Position numbers and translations under genes: made by a program. Positions 25,490 through 33,953 of a stretch of DNA of 64,000 bases are shown in pieces. Each line of letters opens with the position of its first letter. Within the stretch, counting starts at the first letter, position 1. Origin of the DNA: Paramixta manurensis (lineage in GTDB: Bacteria > Pseudomonadota > Gammaproteobacteria > Enterobacterales > Enterobacteriaceae). The notes beneath the pieces were generated by a model. It had not been told where the DNA came from and ran no database searches. It was given only the letters and a program-made list of their open reading frames with translations. The stretch is taken from contig NZ_CP054212.1 in the NCBI RefSeq assembly GCF_013285385.1, forward strand, positions 1,798,001 to 1,862,000, read 5' to 3'.

Positions 25490-25513
25490 ATCCAATTAAC
25501 CTAAGGAACAGGT

Positions 25514-27988
25514 TTAATTTGGCAAGGCGTATGCCTGCACATAATCGCCTTTCGGCGTTTCCATAAAGTGATGCCCGGTAGCAACAATCACGACATATTC
25601 ACGCCCATTTTGCGTATAAATCATCGGGCTTGCCTGCCCGCCAGCCGGAAGCGGAACCGTCCACAGTGTTTTACCGGTTTTCATATCAATGGCGTGCAAC
25701 AGGTCATCCGTTGCTGCCGCAATGAAAATCAGACCGGATGAAGTCACCGCAGAACCGCCATTATTCGGTGTCCCGATACTGATCGGTAAACCGGTTGGCA
25801 TATTAAAGGGTCCGTTACGACGAGCGGTACCAAACGGACGATCCCACAGAGTGTGACCATTACGTAAATCTATCGCCCGGATACCACCATACGGCGGCTC
25901 TTTACATAACATACCGGTAAACGGCAAACGCCAGCCGGCGTTCACATTCACGGCATAAGGTACGCCAATCTGTGGATCGCCAGCACCCTCTGCGTGACCA
26001 TGATCATGCGGGTTGTAGACGATTTGATCGCGTGGTTTCCAGCCCATAGCGTCCGCTTTGGCTCGTGGAACCAGAATATTGTAGTTAGGCATATCGTTGT
26101 AGTTAGCAATCAGGATACCGCGCGTCGGATCAACCGCCATGCTCCCCCAATCGGAACCTCCGTTATACCCCGGATACTCAATGTAATGCCGGTCTGCCGT
26201 GGGTGGCGTATATTGGCCTTTATAGCTCGCCTGCTGGAACTGAATGCGACAAACCAACTGGTCAATCGGTGTCAGACCCCACATATCCTGCGGTGTCAAA
26301 TCAGGCTTACTCAGATGGTTAAATAGCGAGTAGGGCTGAGTCTTGGCACGTATAGCAGGCTCCAAACCGCCGCCCGGTACCGGGCGCTCTTCAACGCCGA
26401 ACAGCGATTTGCCGGTACGACGATCGAGCACGTACGTTTCGCCCTGTTTAGTGGGCACCACAATCGCCGGGGTTTTCCCGCCATCTTTTGCCGGGTAATC
26501 CACCAGCGACGGCTGCGCGCCCTGATCGTAATCCCATACGTCGTGGTGAGCGGTCTGGAATGACCATACTGGCAAGCCGGTTTCTACATTCAGCGCCGTC
26601 AGGCTAACCGCATACTTATTTTCCGCTGCGGTACGGGTGCTGGCCCAATAGTCGCCCGAGGCGTTAGCAACCGGCAGATAGATCATGCCTAACTTATCGT
26701 CGCCGGTAAACGAGGTCCACACATCGGGGGAACCGCGCTTCCAGGCGTTCGGCCCGGTTTTAGGATCGGCGGTATCCGGCGCGGCGGCATCCCAGGCCCA
26801 TTTCAGTTTACCACTGCGAACGTCATAAGCCTTAATCACGCCAGGAGGACCGAAGGCACGCTGTCCATCAATCACCTGGTGACCAACCACCAGCGTATCG
26901 CGTACCACCACCGGAGCGGAGTTGATCGCGACATAGCCTTCGTAGATTTCGCCCATGTTTTCGGCAAGGTTAACGGTCCCATTGTTACCGAAATCTTTAC
27001 ACACTTTGCCGGTTTGCGCGTTCAGTTCAATCACGCGAGCATCCAGGGTACCGAGAATAATGCGCTTATCGCAGTTCTCATTATTCCCGTCATTACCCGT
27101 CGGCAACGCAGCGGCAGGTTGTGCGCCAGATGTCGCGGTAATATGGCTATTGGTTTGCCCATCAAAATAGGTGAGACCACGACAAGCGGCGGTATAAGGA
27201 ATGGATTTATCGCTGACTTTCGGATCATAACGCCATTTCTCTTTTCCGCTAGCGGCGTCAAGCGCAATCACCATGTTGCGTGGCGTACACACAAACAACG
27301 AATCACCCACTTTAATCGGCGTATTCTCTGCGCCCCAGCGAGTATCCGGAATATCACCGGTACGATATTGCCAGGCGAGCTTCAGTTGTTTGACGTTATC
27401 CGGCGTAATTTGTTTGGTATCGGCAAAACGTTGCGAAGCCAAACTACCGCCGTAGGTATACCAGTCGCCGCTATCCGGTTTCGAGGCTTTACCGTCGCCG
27501 GTATCGGCAACAAAATTGTCTTGTCCTGCTTCCGGTACATTAGTGGCTTCGGTCACGTTATGCGGCACAAAAGCCAAACCGACCGCGACAAGGAACACCA
27601 GTGAGAGCAGGCAGCCTAAAGTCCGCGCTGCGGTGCGGCTGACACCGGGGCGGATAGAGGGCAGCAAGAAAGCGAAGGCGATCGCCAGCAGCAGTATCAC
27701 GTCGAAACGCGGCACCCAGCGCCAGTAATCTAAACCGGATTCCCAAATCGCCCAGATGAGGGTGCCAATAAAAACTAATGCAAACCAATACACCGCGCTG
27801 CCGCGCCGCATCAGTAACAAAACACCTGAAATTACACAGCCAAGACCGGCCAGCAGGTAGTACCAACTCCCGCCGAGGGTGACTAGCCATGCCCCGCCTG
27901 CGCCAATGGCCAGGCCAAATAAAATGAGTACGATCGCCAGAATAACAGAGCCTGCGCTCCGACGTGGCGTTGCAGATGCAGCGTCCAA
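25514..27988 (-). CDS. Membrane-bound PQQ-dependent dehydrogenase (glucose/quinate/shikimate family)
   Basis: Oxidises a polyol, most likely glucose or quinate/shikimate, in the periplasm and passes electrons to ubiquinone. 824 aa: five N-terminal membrane helices in about 1-150, then an eight-bladed PQQ propeller with tryptophan-docking repeats (ALDAASGKEKWRYDP, AIDMKTGKTLWTVPLP). The HHDVWDYD segment carries the catalytic Asp region. It differs enough from E. coli Gcd that substrate cannot be assigned; a second gcd elsewhere is possible. Start is TTG with a strong GGAGG eight bases before. Convergent with the tailocin. Confidence 0.88.
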   Translation of the reverse strand: MDAASATPRRSAGSVILAIVLILFGLAIGAGGAWLVTLGGSWYYLLAGLGCVISGVLLLMRRGSAVYWFALVFIGTLIWAIWESGLDYWRWVPRFDVILLLAIAFAFLLPSIRPGVSRTAARTLGCLLSLVFLVAVGLAFVPHNVTEATNVPEAGQDNFVADTGDGKASKPDSGDWYTYGGSLASQRFADTKQITPDNVKQLKLAWQYRTGDIPDTRWGAENTPIKVGDSLFVCTPRNMVIALDAASGKEKWRYDPKVSDKSIPYTAACRGLTYFDGQTNSHITATSGAQPAAALPTGNDGNNENCDKRIILGTLDARVIELNAQTGKVCKDFGNNGTVNLAENMGEIYEGYVAINSAPVVVRDTLVVGHQVIDGQRAFGPPGVIKAYDVRSGKLKWAWDAAAPDTADPKTGPNAWKRGSPDVWTSFTGDDKLGMIYLPVANASGDYWASTRTAAENKYAVSLTALNVETGLPVWSFQTAHHDVWDYDQGAQPSLVDYPAKDGGKTPAIVVPTKQGETYVLDRRTGKSLFGVEERPVPGGGLEPAIRAKTQPYSLFNHLSKPDLTPQDMWGLTPIDQLVCRIQFQQASYKGQYTPPTADRHYIEYPGYNGGSDWGSMAVDPTRGILIANYNDMPNYNILVPRAKADAMGWKPRDQIVYNPHDHGHAEGAGDPQIGVPYAVNVNAGWRLPFTGMLCKEPPYGGIRAIDLRNGHTLWDRPFGTARRNGPFNMPTGLPISIGTPNNGGSAVTSSGLIFIAAATDDLLHAIDMKTGKTLWTVPLPAGGQASPMIYTQNGREYVVIVATGHHFMETPKGDYVQAYALPN

Positions 27989-28440
27989 GATTGCCTCCTA
28001 AAAAAACAGGGTGATTCGATCTGGTCAATTGCTCTTTAATCGGGCAATTGACTGATTGCGATGTTAACAAAATTTTATCGACATGTGACATTTATCAAAA
28101 AAAACTGCAAATAAATGACAGAGATCACGTGGAAGCACCGGAATTTTTTTCTCACGCCATCTGTGAGGCTCCGATACCACGGTGCGAACATATCGGTTGC
28201 TGTGGCAAAAACCAGAGTGGTAATTTATTGAAATGTAATAAAAATAAAATTCATTTCCTGCCAGATACTGGCGGGCATTGTGCGTAAAGAAGCGTCAATA
28301 AATCTCTAGTTTAGTAATAAAATCGGCCTGTTACTAAAAAGTGCCGTTTTTTTCTTATCGCGGCTCCCTTTGAAAGGCATAACTTGTTTCGCGATATTTT
28401 TAGGTAGAACATAGCGATAACTTCTTTTGCTACGAGTTCA
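27989..28440. promoter_or_regulatory. Divergent region between PQQ dehydrogenase and YoaK-like genes
   Basis: About 450 bp, AT-rich, containing the leaders of both divergent genes. A short repeat of the kind GGGCAATTGACTGATTGCG lies near 28038. No gene is supported; a 79-codon open frame here has no ribosome site or protein-like composition. Confidence 0.5.
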
Positions 28441-28443
28441 GTG

Positions 28444-29166
28444 ATGTTGATTCGCGAAAATGATGCGCGCACTTTCAATACCGACAGCCGCTTAGCGGCG
28501 AGCCTGGCGTTTGTGGCTGGCGCGCTGAATACGGCGGCGTTTGAGGCGGTGGGTTTTTTCTCCGCCAATATGACCGGTAATGTTTCTTCGTTGTCTGACC
28601 ATTTGGCGCGGGTCAATCTACACGGCGGGCTGTTTTTCTTTGAAATTGTTTGCCTGTTTATTCTCGGCTCTACCTTCTCGGCGGTGCTGATCAACCATGG
28701 ACGCCGCCGCCAACTACGTTCGGTATACGCGATTAATATCCTGATTGAAGCGCTGCTGTTGGTCGCGCTTGGGTTGATAGAAGTCGCGCTCCCGCTTGCG
28801 GCGCCGGGTACGTTGTTGATTCTGAGCCTGAGCTTTTTAATGGGCCTACAGAATGCGGTGGTCACGCGGATTTCAAACGCGCGCGTTAGAACGACGCATG
28901 TCTCCGGCACCTCTACCGATATTGGCATTGAACTGGCGATGTTGTTCGATATTGTGCGGCGTAAAGAGTCGCCGAAAGACGCGCCAATCTATCTTCAACG
29001 TCTGATGTTGCACTGCTCAACCGTGCTGTCATTTTTGGCGGGCGGCATTGTCGGCATCTGGCTTTATCGGGCGATGGGGTATGCGTTTTTACTGGTGATG
29101 GGCGGGATATTGCTGCTGCTGGCGATTAACTCGTTGCTAAAAGTGAAAAAACTCTCGGTCTGTTAG
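28444..29166 (+). CDS. YoaK family membrane protein (DUF1275)
   Basis: 240-aa inner-membrane protein with six predicted helices. The segment FVAGALNTAAFEAVGFFSANMTGNVS near the N terminus and GLQNAVVTRISNARVRTTHVSGTSTDIG in the middle (both given in outline) are the DUF1275 hallmarks. Transport substrate unknown. GTG at 28441 directly precedes the ATG used; no strong ribosome site is seen for either. It converges with the SulP gene, with a shared hairpin between them. Confidence 0.85.
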   Translation: MLIRENDARTFNTDSRLAASLAFVAGALNTAAFEAVGFFSANMTGNVSSLSDHLARVNLHGGLFFFEIVCLFILGSTFSAVLINHGRRRQLRSVYAINILIEALLLVALGLIEVALPLAAPGTLLILSLSFLMGLQNAVVTRISNARVRTTHVSGTSTDIGIELAMLFDIVRRKESPKDAPIYLQRLMLHCSTVLSFLAGGIVGIWLYRAMGYAFLLVMGGILLLLAINSLLKVKKLSVC

Positions 29167-29168
29167 AC

Positions 29169-29193
29169 TCTGCCGCCGGGTGAGGGCGGCAGA
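29169..29193. terminator. Hairpin between convergent genes
   Basis: 9-bp perfect stem TCTGCCGCC / GGCGGCAGA with a 7-base loop, in the 33-bp gap between the YoaK-like and SulP genes. It lacks a long T tract, but it is well placed as a bidirectional stop. Confidence 0.75.
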
Positions 29194-29199
29194 AGGGCG

Positions 29200-30702
29200 T
29201 TATAAATTGCCGCTCAGACGCTGATGGAAGTCGCTACTGCGTAGATCGAGCCCGACAATAGTGACCTGAATATCATAACGGTGATAGCGGTTTTCAATCG
29301 CGTCCAGCGCGGCAACGCTAGAAGCATCCCAAATTTGCGCATGGGTTAAATCAATCACCACTCGCTGCGGGTCTTTTGCATACATAAAGTGTTCAAACAG
29401 GTCATTACTGCTGCCAAAGAACAACGGACCACGCACCACGTAACGTACCGACTCGCCATCCTCGCTAAGGTGACGTTCAGCATGGATCACATGCGCAATA
29501 CGGCGAGCAAACAGCAACACGGCAAAAATCACGCCGCCAACCACGCCAATCGCCAGGTTACCGGTCCAGACGGTCGCGGCCACGGTGACCACCATCACCA
29601 GTGTTTCTGACAGCGGCATACGTTTTAAGGTGGCTGGCTGCAGGCTGTGCCAATTCAGCGTTTTGATCGCCACAATCATCATAATCCCCGCCAGGGCTAC
29701 CATCGGAATCTGCGCCATGACATGACTTAAACCGGTCACCAATAACAGCAGCACCAGGCCGGAGGCGACGGTTGAAATACGCGTGCGCGCTTTCCCCAAC
29801 TCAACATTAACAATGGTCTGCCCAATCATGGCGCAACCGGCAATCCCGCCATAAAAACCGGCAAAAATATTGGCAACGCCCAACGCCTGGCACTCACGGC
29901 GTTTGCCGGAGGGCGTATCGGTAATATCGTCCACCAGTTTGGCAGTCAGGAGCGATTCCATCAGCCCGACAAACGCAATACTGAGCGCGGTAGGCCAAAC
30001 GATACTTAAGGTCGAAAGATCCAGTGGAACCGCCAGTTGCGTCAGACCGGGGAGACCCGCCAGCATTGGGCCTTCATCTCCGACGTTCGGCACGCGCATG
30101 CCGCTAAAAAGCGCGATCGCCGTGACGACGACAATGGCGATAAGCGGTGAGGGAAGGGCTTTTATGATGCGTGGCGCCAGCAGGACGATGGCTAAGGTGA
30201 GGGCGAACAACAGCCAGACAGTGACACTTTGCCCATACACGTGCGGCACCTGAGCGAAAAATATCAGGATCCCCAATGCATTAACGAAACCCAACATCAC
30301 CGAGCGCGGAATATAACGCATCATGCGTGCCAGCCCGGCGAGGCCGAACACAATTTGGATCAGGCCCGCCAGCACCACCGCTGGTAAAATATAGGCGACG
30401 CCATGGGCATGGACCATCGGCCCAATGACCAGCGCAACAGAACCGGCGGCGGCGGTTACCATCGCCGGACGACCGCCTAATATCGACATAGTTAAGCACA
30501 GCACCACTGAGGCGATCAGGCTAACTTTAGGGTCAACGCCCGCAATCACGGAGAACGAAATCACCTCAGGGATCAGGGCCAGCGCAGTGATTACGCCAGC
30601 CAAACATTCGCGGGTAAAGAGTTTAGGTGAACGTAACGCCGCGGCGAGCGTCAACGCACTGTCGGCATGCTTCTCCGCCGCCGTTTCAGAAAGTGTGGTC
30701 AT
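29200..30702 (-). CDS. SulP family inorganic anion transporter
   Basis: 500-aa transporter of the SLC26/SulP family, likely for sulfate, bicarbonate or another anion. Twelve or so membrane helices from about 25 to 390 with GGRPAMVTAAAGSVALV and the GAIAGCAMIGQTIVN-type motif (here GGIAGCAMIGQTIVN), and a C-terminal STAS domain from about 410 (RVVIDLTHAQIWDASSVAALD). The ATG at 30702 is preferred over a GTG 11 codons upstream. It lies about 190 bp downstream of the amidohydrolase gene; co-transcription is possible. Confidence 0.9.
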   Translation of the reverse strand: MTTLSETAAEKHADSALTLAAALRSPKLFTRECLAGVITALALIPEVISFSVIAGVDPKVSLIASVVLCLTMSILGGRPAMVTAAAGSVALVIGPMVHAHGVAYILPAVVLAGLIQIVFGLAGLARMMRYIPRSVMLGFVNALGILIFFAQVPHVYGQSVTVWLLFALTLAIVLLAPRIIKALPSPLIAIVVVTAIALFSGMRVPNVGDEGPMLAGLPGLTQLAVPLDLSTLSIVWPTALSIAFVGLMESLLTAKLVDDITDTPSGKRRECQALGVANIFAGFYGGIAGCAMIGQTIVNVELGKARTRISTVASGLVLLLLVTGLSHVMAQIPMVALAGIMMIVAIKTLNWHSLQPATLKRMPLSETLVMVVTVAATVWTGNLAIGVVGGVIFAVLLFARRIAHVIHAERHLSEDGESVRYVVRGPLFFGSSNDLFEHFMYAKDPQRVVIDLTHAQIWDASSVAALDAIENRYHRYDIQVTIVGLDLRSSDFHQRLSGNL

Positions 30703-30894
30703 AAAATTTGCAGGCTCTGGTTGTCTTACCGCCACAGTGCGGTGTCGCCTGCGGCTTGGTCGATGAGGTTATATCCCACGCTATTAATCGGTGGGTGCAG
30801 GAATGTTACCGAGCCTTGCGCAGAGTTACCAGCCCTGCGTTGATGATAAGGCCGTTAGTCGGCGTGGTCATTAACCGCCTGACCACGCCAAAAA

Positions 30895-32289
30895 TCAGGC
30901 GCGCTGTAAAGAACCAAAAACTAATTTACCCCGGTGGAAGGTCGCTTTAACCTCGGCAATACGCGCCACGGCTTCGGCTGAGCAACTGGCATCGACCAGC
31001 ATCATCTCTGCCTCCTGGTTCACCGCCGGCCACTGGCGTTTGCCGTGATCATCCAGCGGCAAAACATTACCGGTGGCGATAGCCAGCGCGCGCGTTAGAC
31101 CAAACTCGTCCGACAGACGATAGAGCTGAGCATACAGATTGGCTTTTTCTAACATACTGCCGGTGCCAAACGGTGACCAGTGATCGACCACGCTATCGGT
31201 GCCGGTCATCACCAATACGCCTTTTTCACTGAGTGCCGGCAGCGGCATCGAAAGCGCGCCAATTGGCACTGTGGAAGCCACGCTAAACTGTTGTGCCGAC
31301 AAACCTTCAATAACGTTATTCAGTTCATTACCATTCAGCGTAGAAAGGGCGAAGCCGTGGCTCAGCGTTACCTTGCCTTTCAGCGCCGGGTTTTCCGCGA
31401 CGGTTTTAATCATATACTTAATCGCCGCAACGCCAGCAGGCGAGGTTTCATGGAGATGGATATCCACCCCACGCTGGCTATCAAGCGCAATTTGGAACAT
31501 GCTATCCAACGATTTTTCCATCGCCCCATCGACGTTAGTCGGATCGAGCCCGCCAACATACTGCACGCCCATTTGCATCGCTTCACGCATTAACCCTTCA
31601 ACTTGAGAGTGCAGCAGCCCGTGTTGCGGAAAGGCGACGATCTCACAGCTAAAATCTCCCCGATGTTTTTCCAACGCACGCTGTAAATGTTCAAGACTTT
31701 TCAACCCACTGACCGGATCGATATTGCAGTGGCTGCGCGCCACGGTAGTGCCTTTTGACTGTAATAAGCCAATAATCGCTTCGGCGCGCTGCTGTGAGGT
31801 GGGAAGCAGTTGCGGTATCAATACCTGCTCGCGCGCAATCATATCCATAATAGTTTTTCCTTTACGCGGCAGCGGCGCACGCCAGGGACCACCGTAAAAG
31901 GTCTTATCAAGGTGAATATGCATATCACGCGTGGCGGGCAGCAGTAACCCTCCTTCGGCATCAAAAACCGGTAGCGCATCGTTATGTTGGTGGCTCATCT
32001 CGGTAATCGAGATGATTTTCCCCTGCTTAATTTCCAACTGCCACAGCCCGGTGCGGGTCGCGACAATATCGCCATCCTGTTGCTCAAACCCCTCCTCAAG
32101 ACGCACATTGCGTAACCGATAATGATCGACGCTAATCTGGTGTATGCGATTCGCGTTATTGCACGCGTCGGAAGCGGGAGAGTGTTGAGCGGCAGAGGCC
32201 ATACCGGCAGCGAGCAGCGCGCTACCGGCGGTAATTTTTGCGGAATGCGAGAGGAAGGTGCGGCGGCTGGCAGATTGCAGATGTTGCAC
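30895..32289 (-). CDS. Tat-exported amidohydrolase (cytosine-deaminase-like)
   Basis: 464-aa metal-dependent hydrolase. The N terminus has a twin-arginine signal (SRRTFLSHS, then a hydrophobic stretch ending near ASAAQ), so the folded enzyme is sent to the periplasm. The TIM-barrel metal sites include HIHLDKT (HxH), DIHLHE and VLMTGTDSV. Closest in pattern to cytosine deaminase and related cyclic amidohydrolases, which are normally cytosolic. Substrate unknown. It lies 110 bp downstream of a LysR gene on the same strand, a likely regulator. Confidence 0.82.
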   Translation of the reverse strand: MQHLQSASRRTFLSHSAKITAGSALLAAGMASAAQHSPASDACNNANRIHQISVDHYRLRNVRLEEGFEQQDGDIVATRTGLWQLEIKQGKIISITEMSHQHNDALPVFDAEGGLLLPATRDMHIHLDKTFYGGPWRAPLPRKGKTIMDMIAREQVLIPQLLPTSQQRAEAIIGLLQSKGTTVARSHCNIDPVSGLKSLEHLQRALEKHRGDFSCEIVAFPQHGLLHSQVEGLMREAMQMGVQYVGGLDPTNVDGAMEKSLDSMFQIALDSQRGVDIHLHETSPAGVAAIKYMIKTVAENPALKGKVTLSHGFALSTLNGNELNNVIEGLSAQQFSVASTVPIGALSMPLPALSEKGVLVMTGTDSVVDHWSPFGTGSMLEKANLYAQLYRLSDEFGLTRALAIATGNVLPLDDHGKRQWPAVNQEAEMMLVDASCSAEAVARIAEVKATFHRGKLVFGSLQRA

Positions 32290-32398
32290 TTCAGTTTCCT
32301 TTTGTCAGCGGTATCAATATTTCACCTTAAAAGAACTGCCCAACCCGCGCTGTGATATTTCCCACTGCCACCCAGTGGGAAAAGCACTAACCAAGCCA

Positions 32399-33253
32399 TT
32401 AGTTCAACTGACAATGGGTTTTTAATTGCTCCGCCAGCGCTAATTGCGCGGGCGTGGCGTTATCATGCCAGAACAGCGCCAGTTCAAAATTATCAATGGT
32501 TGGCAGGCCGTGTTCCGCGCCCAGTACCCGGTGTTCAGGCAGGCGGCAACTGGCTGGCAGCAACGTGATGCCGAGGCCCGCCGCGCTGGCGGCGACCAGT
32601 GCCGCCAGACTCGCACTGCTATAACTAATACGCCAGGGACGCCCGAGCGTATCCAGCGTTTGACACAACTCCTCGCGATACAACCCATTCATTGGGAACA
32701 GCACCAGCGGCACCGGCGTTTGCTCAAAAGTTGGATGCGCCGCGCTATCCAGCCATAACAGCGGCTCCTGACGTACCGCCCTGGCTTTTTCTCCCCGCGC
32801 TTGCTTCAACAAAATAATATCTAACTCTTCCCGTTTCCACGCCTCGCGCAGCGCATTACTTAACCCACTGGTCACATCCAGCCGCAGGTGCGGATGGCGG
32901 CGGCTAAATGCGGCCAGTAAACCGGTCGTTGGCGCGGCGAAATCTTCCGGCAGGCCCAGCCGTACCACACCATCACGCCATCGATCGCTGAGCGCGTCAT
33001 GCGCTTCGCCATTCAGCGCGATGATCCGTCGCGCATAGCCTAGTAACTTTTCACCCTCTTCGGTAAGCTGAACCTGATGTGATGAGCGTTCAAGTAGCGG
33101 CTTTCCTACCAACTCCTCCAGCCGCCGTACCTGCTGACTCACGGTGGATTGGGATAACCAGACACGTTCGGCGGCGCGGGTAAAGCTGGCGGTTTCGCAC
33201 ACCGCGATAAAACTCAGTAATTGTTGTGGGCTAAACAGCGGTAAACGATTCAT
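32399..33253 (-). CDS. LysR-family transcriptional regulator
   Basis: 284 aa: N-terminal winged HTH in about 1-65 (FIAVCETASFTRAAERVWLSQSTVSQQVRRLEE in outline), linker helix, and a periplasmic-binding-protein-like effector domain. LysR proteins usually control a neighbouring gene; the amidohydrolase directly downstream on the same strand is the obvious candidate, with the divergent efflux operon as another. Start at 33253 places the HTH at the usual distance from the N terminus. Confidence 0.9.
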   Translation of the reverse strand: MNRLPLFSPQQLLSFIAVCETASFTRAAERVWLSQSTVSQQVRRLEELVGKPLLERSSHQVQLTEEGEKLLGYARRIIALNGEAHDALSDRWRDGVVRLGLPEDFAAPTTGLLAAFSRRHPHLRLDVTSGLSNALREAWKREELDIILLKQARGEKARAVRQEPLLWLDSAAHPTFEQTPVPLVLFPMNGLYREELCQTLDTLGRPWRISYSSASLAALVAASAAGLGITLLPASCRLPEHRVLGAEHGLPTIDNFELALFWHDNATPAQLALAEQLKTHCQLN

Positions 33254-33444
33254 TTTTCCACTACCGTATCACTTATTATTGGTTTATATAATAATAAGCC
33301 TGCCAGCGGGGGAGGCAAATGAAAAGTTAGCCGCAGCGTTTTAATTAATCCGGCGCTTGGCTTGCCGCTGCGCCACAGGCGAGAGAGCGCAAAATAAGCT
33401 TAAGCAAATGCAATTTTTTGCACAAAGATATTTCCATTACTCCC

Positions 33445-33474
33445 TTCACATCGGCTTTTTCCTTTGCGTATAAT
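33445..33474 (+). promoter_or_regulatory. Promoter of the MarR-led efflux operon
   Basis: TTCACA (33445-33450), 18-bp spacer, perfect TATAAT (33469-33474). Transcription would begin near 33482, just before the palindrome at 33487-33502. Confidence 0.75.
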
Positions 33475-33486
33475 TAATATCCTTAT

Positions 33487-33502
33487 TTAGATAGAACTCT
33501 AA
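33487..33502. promoter_or_regulatory. Palindrome TTAGA-N6-TCTAA, candidate MarR operator
   Basis: Perfect inverted repeat overlapping the predicted transcription start, 18 bp before the MarR start codon. Spacing and position fit autorepression by the MarR protein; relief by a ligand would turn on the efflux genes. Confidence 0.7.
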
Positions 33503-33520
33503 TTATTAGGTGCCTATATT

Positions 33521-33952
33521 TTGGACCCGACTTGGCCTCACTTCTCACGTTTATTGCATCTCACCGCGCATGCTTGGCGGTTGGCGCTTGAGCGGCGTTT
33601 GAAGGAGAGCGGTTTAAGCATGAGCGGCTGGCTAGCCGTCGCCACCATTGCCAGCGAAAGCCAGCCCATCACCCAGAAAGCGCTGGCGCAAACCTTAGGC
33701 TTGGAGGATGCCAGCGTGGTGCCGCTAATTGATCGATTGGTAAAACAACAGTTAGTGGAACGTGTCCAGCCAGAAGAGGATCGCCGTAAGCGCCTGCTGC
33801 ATGTAACCAGCCAGGGCAATGCGTTGTTCAATAAAGTGAAAGTTGAGGCGGATGCATTGCGGCTTGAGCTGCTGGCGAATATTGACCCGGACGAATTGGC
33901 GACCACGCAACGCGTATTACAACAATTATTGGCTACCCTCGGGACGGTTTAA
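33521..33952 (+). CDS. MarR-family transcriptional regulator
   Basis: 143-aa winged-helix repressor starting with TTG. The winged HTH spans about 35-105 (TQKALAQTLGLEDASVVPLIDRLVKQQLVERVQPEEDRRKRLLHVT in outline). Dimerisation helices lie at both ends. First gene of an operon with an MFS pump, HlyD adaptor and outer-membrane factor; the MFS start is 1 bp past its stop. A palindrome sits just upstream for autocontrol. This MarR-pump layout resembles mprA-emrAB/farAB type systems responding to aromatic or fatty compounds. Confidence 0.9.
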   Translation: MDPTWPHFSRLLHLTAHAWRLALERRLKESGLSMSGWLAVATIASESQPITQKALAQTLGLEDASVVPLIDRLVKQQLVERVQPEEDRRKRLLHVTSQGNALFNKVKVEADALRLELLANIDPDELATTQRVLQQLLATLGTV

Positions 33953-33953
33953 C

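Noticed and set aside
25383..25513. Possible att site copy of the leuZ 3' end
   Set aside because: No match to the tRNA 3' end was seen; only a perfect terminator hairpin is present.
28048..28287. 79-codon frame upstream of the YoaK-like gene
   Set aside because: No ribosome site, Cys/Asn-rich with no protein-like pattern; lies in a divergent promoter region.
28311..28928. 205-codon minus-strand frame
   Set aside because: Antisense shadow of the YoaK-like gene, whose plus-strand product is a recognised family.
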